Shown in pieces: positions 1 through 5,671 of a DNA stretch of 11,919 nucleotides. The stretch is taken from NCBI GenBank assembly GCA_023441125.1, contig JAEZQV010000019.1, positions 1 to 11,919 of the forward strand, in the 5' to 3' direction. Numbering within the stretch: position 1 is the first letter of the stretch; every line of letters starts with the position of its first letter. The notes beneath the pieces were generated by a model. It saw only the letters and a program-made list of their open reading frames with translations. It had not been told where the DNA came from and ran no database searches. A program made the translations under genes and the position numbers. The DNA is from Bacillota bacterium (lineage in GTDB: Bacteria > Bacillota_C > Negativicutes > Sporomusales > Sporomusaceae).

Positions 1-39
1 GTATGAACCGCATGCTCTAGCCAACTGAGCTACGCCGCC
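1..39 (-). tRNA. tRNA-Met (CAU), elongator, 3' part cut by window edge
   Basis: The minus strand reads GGCGGCG as the 5' acceptor arm, then TA, a D-arm (GCTC...GAGC), the anticodon-stem 5' strand TGCGG and the loop TTCATAC, giving anticodon CAU. Only the first 39 nt are present; the anticodon-stem 3' strand, T-arm and acceptor 3' strand lie outside. The GGCGGCG start is that of elongator tRNA-Met in Bacillota, and differs from initiator tRNA and from tRNA-Ile2. It lies 9 nt downstream of tRNA-Thr(GGU) and is the last visible member of the array. Confidence 0.93.
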
Positions 40-48
40 GTATTAAAA

Positions 49-124
49 TGGAGCTAGTGACCGGGATTGAACCGGTGACCTTATCCTTACCAAGGATACG
101 CTCTACCGACTGAGCTACACCAGC
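49..124 (-). tRNA. tRNA-Thr (GGU)
   Basis: A 76-nt cloverleaf on the minus strand. Acceptor GCTGGTG pairs with CACTAGC with one G-U pair, followed by discriminator T and an encoded CCA. The anticodon stem TATCC/GGATA encloses the loop TTGGTAA, giving anticodon GGU for Thr. The T-arm carries GGTTCAATCC. It follows tRNA-fMet after an unusually long spacer (125-360) and precedes tRNA-Met by only 9 nt. Confidence 0.97.
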
Positions 125-360
125 ACATTGCGCAAAACGACTTATTAGCACCTATCTGCGTTGTTGTCGCTGCGGGAGCTTGCTTACGCACTTGCCAGTG
201 CGCCGCGCTTCGCCTCCTCGCTTCCGCCTAGCATCTGGGTACTACTAAGCCGTTTTGCGGCTTTGTGTCAGATGCTTAAGCTTGTCGCAGATTGGGTTTT
301 ATTCTTTATAAAGCTTCGCTTTATAAAATCGAGTTTTACATAAGCGAAGCGATAATAGCA
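125..360. repeat. Compound palindromic non-coding spacer inside the tRNA array
   Basis: These 236 nt separate tRNA-fMet from tRNA-Thr(GGU), while other spacers in the array are 7 to 9 nt. I see no credible gene in them. The core is an imperfect inverted repeat: 131-159 can pair with 231-259 at about 24 of 29 positions, the ends (CGCAAAACG/CGTTTTGCG) matching perfectly. Inside it are a helix 172-178/221-227 and a perfect hairpin CGCACT-TGCC-AGTGCG (187-202). The right arm also takes part in a rival nested hairpin: GCATCTG/CAGATGC (231-237/269-275) around AAGCCG/CGGCTT (247-252/258-263). A further AT-rich hairpin lies at 305-327. The layout fits a small interspersed or MITE-like repeat, possibly two nested ones; that identity is inferred. 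Confidence 0.7.
305..350. repeat. Alternative hairpins sharing a GCTTCGC core
   Basis: TTTATAAAGC (305-314) is a perfect complement of GCTTTATAAA (318-327), leaving a 3-nt loop. Read on the minus strand the tip is GCGAAGC, known as an exceptionally stable GNA-type DNA mini-hairpin. The 9-mer GCTTCGCTT (313-321) also pairs perfectly with AAGCGAAGC (342-350), so the two structures exclude each other. Neither is followed by a T-run on either strand, so I do not call a terminator. Confidence 0.6.
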
Positions 361-436
<76 letters not shown>

Positions 437-443
437 ATGATTT

Positions 444-528
444 TGGTGGAGGGAGGTGGATTCGAACCACCGAAGTCAAAGACGGCAGATTTACAGTCTG
501 CTCCCTTTAGCCACTCGGGAATCCCTCC
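444..528 (-). tRNA. tRNA-Tyr (GUA)
   Basis: An 85-nt class II tRNA with an encoded CCA. Acceptor GGAGGGA pairs with TCCCTCC, and the anticodon stem GCAGA/TCTGC encloses loop CTGTAAA, giving GUA. The long variable arm (around CGTCTTTGACTTCGG) and the GGTTCGAATCC T-arm are typical of bacterial tRNA-Tyr. It lies 104 nt downstream of tRNA-Thr(UGU), a spacer enlarged by a probable insertion. Confidence 0.97.
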
Positions 529-531
529 GAA

Positions 532-635
532 CTTAATGGGTATTAGGATGTTCCGCGCTGCCGCTTGGAACTAAGCGATTCGCACAGGTTTCCGCGTCGC
601 TATCGCTCCTAAAAACCTGGCTCTCTGCTTAATGG
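532..635. mobile_element. Small palindromic insert flanked by 8-bp direct repeat CTTAATGG
   Basis: CTTAATGG occurs at 532-539 and again at 628-635, bracketing 88 nt. Deleting one copy plus the insert (96 nt) would leave tRNA-Thr(UGU) and tRNA-Tyr 8 nt apart, the same spacing seen elsewhere in the array. The insert has hairpin potential: GTTCC/GGAAC (550-554/567-571), and an imperfect stem using TAAGC (572-576) with GCTTA (627-631) and CAGGTTT (585-591) with AAACCTG (613-619). There are no clear terminal inverted repeats at the exact insert ends and no reading frame of note. A non-autonomous element with a target-site duplication is my inference. The 3' repeat overlaps the CCA end of tRNA-Thr. 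Confidence 0.5.
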
Positions 636-708
636 AGCTGGCGATAGGAATTGAACCCACAACCTGCTGATTACAAGTCAGCTGCTCTACCAATTGAGCT
701 ACGCCAGC
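633..708 (-). tRNA. tRNA-Thr (UGU)
   Basis: A 76-nt cloverleaf on the minus strand with encoded CCA. Acceptor GCTGGCG pairs with CGCCAGC, and anticodon stem GCTGA/TCAGC encloses loop CTTGTAA, giving UGU. It is the first gene of the tRNA array, about 38 nt downstream of the -10 hexamer of a consensus promoter. Together with tRNA-Thr(GGU) it covers most Thr codons. Confidence 0.97.
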
Positions 709-745
709 GTCATTTCATGAGAACCGTGTCTCAGTGACAAAACTT

Positions 746-774
746 ATTATATAATAACCCACAACCTATGTCAA
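746..774 (-). promoter_or_regulatory. Sigma-A-type promoter of the tRNA array
   Basis: The minus strand carries a perfect -35 TTGACA (769-774), a 17-nt spacer and a perfect -10 TATAAT (746-751). Transcription would start near 738-740, about 30 nt before tRNA-Thr(UGU). Such a consensus match is usual for stable-RNA promoters. It lies in the 123-nt gap between the CheX gene stop and the first tRNA. Confidence 0.92.
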
Positions 775-831
775 CATCTTTTTGGCTGGGTATTTTCGCC
801 ATATCAGCCGGCTGAATCGACGGTTTTGCGG

Positions 832-1293
832 TCAGGAGCCCAAACCGATATTCAGCTCAATAAGTTCTGAATCCACCAGGAGATTAAGCGCCAGATACTT
901 GCTGTTGCTTACCCGCACACTCAAGCTCGAACCCACAACCAGGCTGGGGGGCGAAATGTCCACTACCATTCCCTGCTTCTCAAAATTAATGGCGGCATTG
1001 GCGGTAACCATGTTAACCATTTCGGAAATTGCACTCTGCGCCATATCATCTATTTCACCAATCGGCAGCCCCATCATCATGGTGGAAGCAACCTTTTTAG
1101 CTGTATTCTCAGACATATTGTAAGCCACATTGCCCTCTACTCCTTTGGTAATGCCAATGAGCACCGTCACACCATGACTTTCGAGCAGCTCTTCTTTTAC
1201 ACAAAGTCCGCCGCGATTCACTTCTTTAAAGCCAAGCTGCGGCAAAATGGTAGTTACTGCCTCCAAAAACGGATTAATTAATTTTGCGTCCAT
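832..1293 (-). CDS. cheX: CheX-like chemotaxis phosphatase-domain protein
   Basis: A 153-residue cytoplasmic protein spanning a single CheX/CheC-type domain. The family dephosphorylates CheY-P using a Glu and Asn on one helix. Here the helix reads S87...E91-MV-N94...N99, followed by a Pro-containing strand (ISPPS, 113-117), matching the ExxN signature. The length equals that of stand-alone CheX. Start ATG at 1293 has a strong AGGAGGT (1302-1308) 8 nt upstream. It lies 92 nt downstream of uppP and is not next to other chemotaxis genes here, so its partner could be CheY or a different response regulator; such orphan CheX-domain proteins also occur with non-chemotaxis regulators. The domain is certain, the role in chemotaxis is inferred. 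No clear terminator separates it from the tRNA promoter. Confidence 0.85.
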   Translation of the reverse strand: MDAKLINPFLEAVTTILPQLGFKEVNRGGLCVKEELLESHGVTVLIGITKGVEGNVAYNMSENTAKKVASTMMMGLPIGEIDDMAQSAISEMVNMVTANAAINFEKQGMVVDISPPSLVVGSSLSVRVSNSKYLALNLLVDSELIELNIGLGS

Positions 1294-1385
1294 GTTGTGT
1301 TACCTCCTATGAACTGTAAGCCGTGTTCGGTTAAAACATATTTGCGCCGGTAACCATACCCTGTTTTACGGTTGCCCGCTGTTAC

Positions 1386-2186
1386 CTACCGCCCGAAGAA
1401 ATAATAATAGGACACTCCGGCGACAATAAAGCGGTAATAGGCAAAGGAAGCCAATGTGGAATTATTGAGAAACCGCAAAAACCATACAATGGAAATATAG
1501 GCGGTAATAAACGCAACAACAAAACCGATAGCAAGCATCATAATGTCGTCACTGCCCAATTGATGCCAGATTTTCAGCAAGTCGTATATGCAGGCCACCA
1601 ACATGAGCGGTACGGCAATAATAAAAGAAAATTCGGCGGCAGCTTTGCGGCTCATGCCCAAAAACAGGCCGCCGGCAATGGTTGAACCCGAGCGGGAAAA
1701 TCCCGGCCATAGCGATAAAATTTGAAACAAGCCAACCCAAAAGGCTTGGGGCAGTGTCATGCTGTCCACACTGCGGGTCACCGGACGCCGGGAAAACTTT
1801 TCAGCGGCCAGCATAAGCACAGCCCCCGCCACCAGGCCGACAATTACTGTTTGCGGTGCAAATAAAAACATTTTAATAGGCTTATGTAAAAGATAGCCAA
1901 CACCCATGACCGGCACGACGCCGATGAGCACATGCAGGGCTGTCAGCCCGCCGCCGTAGATATTCATGGACCGCGGTTTCAGCATCGCCAAAAATTTATC
2001 CCGGTAGAGAATAAACACTGACAGGATGGCGCCTAATTGGATGAACACTTCAAAAACACCGGCTTTTTCACCTTCAAACCCCAGCAACGAGCCTACCAAA
2101 ATCATATGTCCGGTTGACGATATCGGCAAGAATTCCGTCAAACCTTCCACGATGCCAATGATTACTGCAATTATAGTATCGCTCAT
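1386..2186 (-). CDS. uppP: Undecaprenyl-diphosphatase UppP (BacA)
   Basis: An integral membrane enzyme that removes the terminal phosphate of undecaprenyl diphosphate outside the membrane, recycling the lipid carrier for peptidoglycan and other wall polymers; overexpression in other bacteria gives bacitracin resistance. The 266-residue length is normal. Motif one, E14-GLT-E18-FLPISSTGH27, and motif two, PGFSRSGST (161-169, with R165), carry the known catalytic residues. About seven or eight hydrophobic segments follow, ending in an aromatic-rich tail. Start ATG at 2186 is preceded by AAGGGGAA. Only 14 nt separate it from the NUDIX gene stop, so the two are probably co-transcribed and translationally coupled. 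Confidence 0.96.
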   Translation of the reverse strand: MSDTIIAVIIGIVEGLTEFLPISSTGHMILVGSLLGFEGEKAGVFEVFIQLGAILSVFILYRDKFLAMLKPRSMNIYGGGLTALHVLIGVVPVMGVGYLLHKPIKMFLFAPQTVIVGLVAGAVLMLAAEKFSRRPVTRSVDSMTLPQAFWVGLFQILSLWPGFSRSGSTIAGGLFLGMSRKAAAEFSFIIAVPLMLVACIYDLLKIWHQLGSDDIMMLAIGFVVAFITAYISIVWFLRFLNNSTLASFAYYRFIVAGVSYYYFFGR

Positions 2187-2200
2187 TCGGTCACTTCCCC

Positions 2201-2710
2201 TTAATTATTCCTGTCTGCCAGCAACATGGCTATAACTTGCGCATCTGTAGGAAATGCCAGATCAGGTACTGTATCGAGCGGAAAGTAGCCTACTTGGTCT
2301 AAATCATCGCCAGGCCGGAGCACACCCCCTGTGACCTGCGCTTCAAACCAGACGCCGACGGTATGGACGGCCGGATTGTGAAAATTGGACAGAACCGCAT
2401 ATACCTTACCGGGCTCAATAGCCAACCCGGTTTCTTCTAAGAATTCCCTTTTGACTGCATCGCGGATATCCTCATCATATTCAACATAGCCGCAAGGTAT
2501 GCACCACTTACCGGAGAAACTGGCGTTTACCGCCCGCCGGCCCAATAAGATCGCCCCGTTTTGTCGGATAATTGCGGCCACCCCGACAATTGGATTTTCA
2601 TACATCGTATAGCCGCATGCGTCGCAAACCAGGCGCTCGCGCTCGCCAGCCTGCCGGTAATGTAATGCGCCGCCGCATTTGGAACAAAAGTGAAACCGCT
2701 GCATTTTCAT
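2201..2710 (-). CDS. Zinc-ribbon NUDIX hydrolase
   Basis: A cytoplasmic phosphohydrolase of 169 residues. The N-terminus holds a four-Cys zinc ribbon (C9-x2-C12 and C29-x2-C32). The Nudix box GX5EX7REUXEEXGU is complete from G74 to L96 (E80, R88, E89, E92, E93, G95), so it should bind divalent metal and cleave nucleoside-diphosphate-linked substrates. The ribbon-plus-Nudix layout resembles NudC NADH pyrophosphatases, but the protein is shorter and I do not see the SQPWPFPxS motif that marks NAD(H) specificity, so the substrate is open. Start: the GGAGG (2717-2721) abuts a TTG at 2716 but is 6 nt from ATG 2710, so I use the ATG; ATG 2704 is a weaker option. It precedes uppP by 14 nt. Confidence 0.9.
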   Translation of the reverse strand: MKMQRFHFCSKCGGALHYRQAGERERLVCDACGYTMYENPIVGVAAIIRQNGAILLGRRAVNASFSGKWCIPCGYVEYDEDIRDAVKREFLEETGLAIEPGKVYAVLSNFHNPAVHTVGVWFEAQVTGGVLRPGDDLDQVGYFPLDTVPDLAFPTDAQVIAMLLADRNN

Positions 2711-2716
2711 ATTCAA

Positions 2717-2721
2717 CCTCC
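2717..2721 (-). promoter_or_regulatory. Ribosome binding site fixing the NUDIX start
   Basis: GGAGG on the minus strand touches the TTG at 2716 directly, which leaves no spacing, and lies 6 nt before ATG 2710. This favours the ATG and trims two residues from the longest reading frame. Confidence 0.75.
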
Positions 2722-2777
2722 GCTTAGCACGATGTTACTATTTTACCATATCTGCACAAAATATCCCGCTGAAATTC

Positions 2778-2812
2778 AAAAAAATAATATAAATTTAAAG
2801 CCCGGGGGCTTT
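2778..2812 (-). terminator. Weak terminator after the DUF421 gene
   Basis: On the minus strand AAAGCC and GGCTTT form a 6-bp stem with a CCCG loop (2797-2812), overlapping the DUF421 stop codon. It is followed by an AT-rich stretch and then seven T (2778-2784). The T-run starts about 12 nt after the stem, so termination may be partial and allow read-through to the NUDIX and uppP genes. Confidence 0.5.
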
Positions 2813-3515
2813 AGTGTAAAAACACGCCTTGCTCCCGGGTTTCTTCATGAATCACATGCAATTGTTTATTTTGATCCATAAAAGCAATAAAGACATTATG
2901 AATACTATCCTGGTGCTGCTGCCGAAACTCTTTAATCTGCTGCGGGGAAAAACCCATTTCCGTCAAAGTGCGTTCCTGCAGCCGGCCTTCCAGAATGACT
3001 GGCACCAAAATGCTGTTAGGGCTGACGCTAAAATGGACTTGGCTCGGTGTCAGCGGCAAATGTTCCGCTTTTTTTAATACGCTAATTTTGCCATGCGGTT
3101 CCAAAACGGCAAGTTCCACGACGGTTATGTCAAATACGTCTTTTTCCCGCAAGAGCTGCAGCAGCGTCTCCACCGGCATATGTACTTTGCGCAGGTTTGC
3201 TTTAATAATCTGTCCGTTTTGCACCAGGGTCAAAGGTTTAAAATTCACTCGGCGATTAAAAGCCCGAATCTTGATGCTCAGCCAGCCGAATAGTATCTGC
3301 ATGCCGCCAAGTGCCAGCAGCGCTATAAGCGCGTTGGCTAGTTCAATCCGGTGGTCAACGATCAGAGTACCGGCCACAGCGCCGATAGTAATAGAGGTTA
3401 GAAAGTCAAATGAGCTAAATTCACCCAGTTGCCGGCGGCCAACCGCCAGCATGATAACAAATAAGACACCAATGCCGGCAACTACCCTAAACAGAGTAAT
3501 ACCCAACGTTTCCAT
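2811..3515 (-). CDS. DUF421 (YetF-type) membrane protein
   Basis: A 234-residue protein of the DUF421/YetF family, whose biochemical role is not established. Three N-terminal membrane helices are visible (about 4-26, 38-54, 57-82), with the family's conserved GRRQLGE and FDFLTSITIGAVAG stretches around 26-49. A cytoplasmic C-terminal part follows, with VQNGQ (98-102) and LLREKDVFDITVVELAVLE (121-139). The C-terminal third (ILEGRLQERTLTEMGFS onward) resembles the second repeat found in longer members. Start: GGAGGG (3521-3526) is 5 nt from ATG 3515; the in-frame TTG and ATG codons further upstream have no good site. A perfect hairpin abuts the ribosome site. It follows pfkA by 67 nt. Confidence 0.88.
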   Translation of the reverse strand: METLGITLFRVVAGIGVLFVIMLAVGRRQLGEFSSFDFLTSITIGAVAGTLIVDHRIELANALIALLALGGMQILFGWLSIKIRAFNRRVNFKPLTLVQNGQIIKANLRKVHMPVETLLQLLREKDVFDITVVELAVLEPHGKISVLKKAEHLPLTPSQVHFSVSPNSILVPVILEGRLQERTLTEMGFSPQQIKEFRQQHQDSIHNVFIAFMDQNKQLHVIHEETREQGVFLH

Positions 3516-3520
3516 CGCAG

Positions 3521-3550
3521 CCCTCCATTGCATAGGCAAAACTATGCAAT
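3521..3550 (-). promoter_or_regulatory. Leader hairpin abutting the DUF421 ribosome site
   Basis: On the minus strand ATTGCATAG pairs perfectly with CTATGCAAT over 9 bp with a 6-nt TTTTGC loop (3527-3550), and the very next bases are the GGAGGG Shine-Dalgarno (3521-3526). This fixes the start at ATG 3515. The hairpin could shape translation initiation, or the same dyad could be a protein-binding operator; both are inferences. Confidence 0.55.
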
Positions 3551-3582
3551 ATTTAGGCTTAGTATAACCAGCCCGGGGCTAT

Positions 3583-4677
3583 TTAATCACCAAAGCAAAT
3601 ACCAATAGCCCGCCCGGCCCGCAACAGTTCATCATCGGCAGTGACATTATGGGCAATGCCGGCAATATCAGCAATCGGCACGCGAATAATCTGGTTTTGC
3701 TGCAGAGCCACCATATTGCCGAAGGCCCCGTCCAACAGACACTCAACAGCCGCTACCCCATAGCGGGTCGACAAAACTCTGTCGAAGGCCGTCGGCGTAC
3801 CGCCCCGCTGCACATGTCCCAGTACGGTGCAGCGGGACTCTATCCCCGCAAGCCGTTCGATCTCCCTGGCCAGTTTCTCGCCGGCTCCACCCAGACGGAT
3901 TTTTTCATGGCTGCCTTCCACAATCCGGGCCACGGATATGTCGCCGCCTTGCGGATAGGCGCCCTCGGCAATAACTATCAGGCTAAACTGACGGCCGCGC
4001 TGCTGCCTTTCCCTGATTTTTTCAAGAATCGAATCCATGGTAAAGGGTATCTCCGGAATTAAAATGCAGTCGGCCCCGCCGGCCATACCGGCATGCAGGG
4101 CAATCCAGCCGGCATAGCGTCCCATAACCTCCAGCACCATAACCCGATGATGGGATTCCGCCGTGGTATGCAGCCGGTCGAGTGCATCGGTAGCCACACC
4201 GACAGCCGTATCAAAGCCAAACGTCCGTTCCGTCCCCGGTATATCATTATCGATCGTCTTGGGTACAGCAACTACCGGCAGCCCCAGTTGATAAAACTCA
4301 GCGCCAATTTTAAGAGTACCGTCACCGCCAATGACCACCAGCGCCTGAATACCTGCCTGCCGCAGGTTGTCCAGAACCTGACCGGACTTATCTTCGTACA
4401 CGGTCTGCCCATTGCGGACTACAGCATAATTAAAAGGATTATCGCGATTGGTTGTGCCCAGCATAGTGCCGCCCCGCGGCAAGATACCGGCAACACTGTC
4501 ATCAGTCATCCGGCTCATTTGATTCTCGACCATACCGCCAAAACCATTCCTGATGCCCCAGACGGTCAGACCCCGCCCCAGTGCAGTTCGCACCACGGCC
4601 CGGATAACGGCATTGAGTCCGGGCGCATCGCCGCCGCCGGTCAGTACAGCGATTGTTGTCAGCTTGCTTGCGTTCAA
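3583..4677 (-). CDS. pfkA: 6-phosphofructokinase
   Basis: Phosphorylates fructose 6-phosphate to fructose 1,6-bisphosphate in glycolysis. With the chosen start it has 364 residues, longer than the 320 of the classic bacterial enzyme and close to the group III/PPi-PFK lineage. Visible motifs: phosphate loop GGGDAPG (14-20), GGDGT (117-121), catalytic TIDND with D143 (141-145), MGR (185-187), EGAYP (238-242) and HVQRGG (288-293). At the donor-specificity sites it has Gly at the E. coli 104 position (G120, ATP-type) and Lys at the 124 position (K140, usual in PPi enzymes). I expect ATP use, with moderate confidence. Start: GAGGTGA (4683-4689) overlaps the upstream GTG at 4686 but is 6 nt from TTG 4677, so TTG is preferred. 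Confidence 0.93.
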   Translation of the reverse strand: MNASKLTTIAVLTGGGDAPGLNAVIRAVVRTALGRGLTVWGIRNGFGGMVENQMSRMTDDSVAGILPRGGTMLGTTNRDNPFNYAVVRNGQTVYEDKSGQVLDNLRQAGIQALVVIGGDGTLKIGAEFYQLGLPVVAVPKTIDNDIPGTERTFGFDTAVGVATDALDRLHTTAESHHRVMVLEVMGRYAGWIALHAGMAGGADCILIPEIPFTMDSILEKIRERQQRGRQFSLIVIAEGAYPQGGDISVARIVEGSHEKIRLGGAGEKLAREIERLAGIESRCTVLGHVQRGGTPTAFDRVLSTRYGVAAVECLLDGAFGNMVALQQNQIIRVPIADIAGIAHNVTADDELLRAGRAIGICFGD

Positions 4678-4682
4678 TCGAA

Positions 4683-4689
4683 TCACCTC
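4683..4689 (-). promoter_or_regulatory. Ribosome binding site fixing the pfkA TTG start
   Basis: GAGGTGA lies on top of the first in-frame GTG (4684-4686), so it cannot serve that codon. The in-frame TTG at 4675-4677 is at correct spacing, removing three residues from the longest frame. Confidence 0.65.
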
Positions 4690-4729
4690 ATTTATAGTAT
4701 GCGCACCGAAGCACTAAATAACGAAAACA

Positions 4730-4765
4730 CGGCTTACGCCAGGCCTGGGGCGAAAGCGTAAGCCG
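4730..4765 (-). promoter_or_regulatory. Strong GC-rich hairpin in the pfkA leader
   Basis: CGGCTTACGC (minus strand, 4756-4765) pairs perfectly with GCGTAAGCCG (4730-4739) over 10 bp around a 16-nt loop containing CAGGCCTG. The minus strand continues TGTTTTCGTTATTT, a broken T-tract. It lies about 50 nt before the pfkA start and 44 nt after the sigH terminator stem. It may be a second sigH terminator or an attenuator for pfkA if a promoter lies between 4766 and 4812; I could not identify a convincing promoter there. Confidence 0.55.
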
Positions 4766-4808
4766 CTGTTGCCCTTATAGTAAAAGAAATTTATACTTTC
4801 TTTCCGTA

Positions 4809-4839
4809 CAAAAAATGACACCGCCTACTGGTGTCATTT
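4809..4839 (-). terminator. Rho-independent terminator of sigH
   Basis: Five nt after the sigH stop, the minus strand forms a perfect 10-bp stem AAATGACACC/GGTGTCATTT (4813-4822 with 4830-4839) and a 7-nt loop. The stem runs straight into six T and then GT. A classic intrinsic terminator. Confidence 0.9.
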
Positions 4840-4844
4840 CTGCA

Positions 4845-5585
4845 TTACTCTTCGTAATTATCGCTATAGTCAGCTAAATCTGTCTGAGTTTCTTTGTTAA
4901 GACTGCTCAGTCCTTTATACATACCACGAATATCCGTGTCTTCGCCACGGTTTTCCAAATAGCGTTCCAGCTTGCGTTTTACCCGTTGCAGGGCATTATC
5001 AATCGATTTGACATGACGGTCAAGCTCAACAGCAATTTCCTGATAAGATTTACCGTCGAGATAGGACATCAGTACTTTCCACTCGAGATCACTCAAAATC
5101 TCGCCCATCTTTTCTTCGATGTCGACAAATTCTTCCCGGCTGATTACCAGTTCCTCCGGATCAGTCACTTTCGAGCCGGACAGCACATCTAAAAGTGTCC
5201 GGTCGGAATCTTCGTCATAGATGGGTTTATTTAAAGAAACATACGAGTTTAAAGGAATATGCTTCTGCCGGGTGGCGGTTTTAATGGCAGTAATAATCTG
5301 CCGGGTCACACATAATTCTGCAAATGCTCTAAAGGATGAAAGCTTGTCATTCCGGAAATCCCGAATGGCCTTATAAAGACCGATCATGCCTTCCTGAATG
5401 ATGTCTTCCCGCTCAGCGCCGATTAAAAAATATGATCTGGCCTTAGCCCGCACAAAATTGCGATATTTATTAATCAAATACTCCAGAGCGACCGTATTGT
5501 CATTATCTTTGGCGTCGAATACTATTTCTTCATCAGTTAAGTTGTCAAAACAACTATACAGATCGCGTTGAGTATTAACCCGCAT
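4845..5585 (-). CDS. sigH: RNA polymerase sigma-H factor (Spo0H)
   Basis: The alternative sigma factor that in endospore formers directs early stationary-phase and sporulation genes. Region 2 is nearly invariant (NKYRNFVRAKARSYFLIGA from residue 39, then REDIIQEGMIGLYKAIRDF), as is the following QIITAIKTATRQKHIPLNSY segment. Region 4 carries the helix-turn-helix SYQEIAVELDRHVKSIDNAL (180-199). The chosen ATG at 5585 gives 246 residues and has a purine-rich GTGGGGG 7 nt upstream; the longer frame from ATG 5630 has no ribosome site and adds non-family residues. Relative to the 218-residue B. subtilis protein it has about 29 extra, mostly acidic or polar C-terminal residues (from about 212). It stands alone between two terminators; no clear promoter was found. 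Confidence 0.95.
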   Translation of the reverse strand: MRVNTQRDLYSCFDNLTDEEIVFDAKDNDNTVALEYLINKYRNFVRAKARSYFLIGAEREDIIQEGMIGLYKAIRDFRNDKLSSFRAFAELCVTRQIITAIKTATRQKHIPLNSYVSLNKPIYDEDSDRTLLDVLSGSKVTDPEELVISREEFVDIEEKMGEILSDLEWKVLMSYLDGKSYQEIAVELDRHVKSIDNALQRVKRKLERYLENRGEDTDIRGMYKGLSSLNKETQTDLADYSDNYEE

Positions 5586-5671
5586 CGCATCGCCCCCACT
5601 AGTTTTATTATGCTGTCTGTAGACGGCCATCAGCGCTGTTCTTTAGCAGCGGCCATTTATTACACATCATA

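Noticed and set aside
161..343. Plus-strand reading frame of 60 codons in the tRNA spacer
   Set aside because: It lies wholly within palindromic repeat sequence, has no ribosome site and no recognisable protein character.
804..815. Perfect palindrome TCAGCCGGCTGA after the cheX stop
   Set aside because: No loop and no T-tract, so not an intrinsic terminator; a 12-bp palindrome alone does not support an operator call.
1349..1376. Inverted repeat GGTAACC/GGTTGCC between uppP and cheX
   Set aside because: Seven pairs with one G-U and a 14-nt loop, without a T-run; too weak to call a terminator or operator.
2968..3567. Plus-strand open frame of 199 codons opposite the DUF421 gene
   Set aside because: Antisense shadow; the minus-strand frame has the family motifs and a strong Shine-Dalgarno.
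3559..3582. TATACT on the minus strand as a DUF421 promoter -10
   Set aside because: No acceptable -35 element at 16-18 nt spacing; transcription from pfkA seems as likely.
4093..4761. Plus-strand open frame of 222 codons opposite pfkA
   Set aside because: It is the antisense shadow of a certain gene, with low-complexity composition and no ribosome site or family resemblance.
5586..5630. 15-codon upstream extension of SigH from ATG 5630
   Set aside because: There is no ribosome site before it, and the family begins near the internal ATG at 5585.
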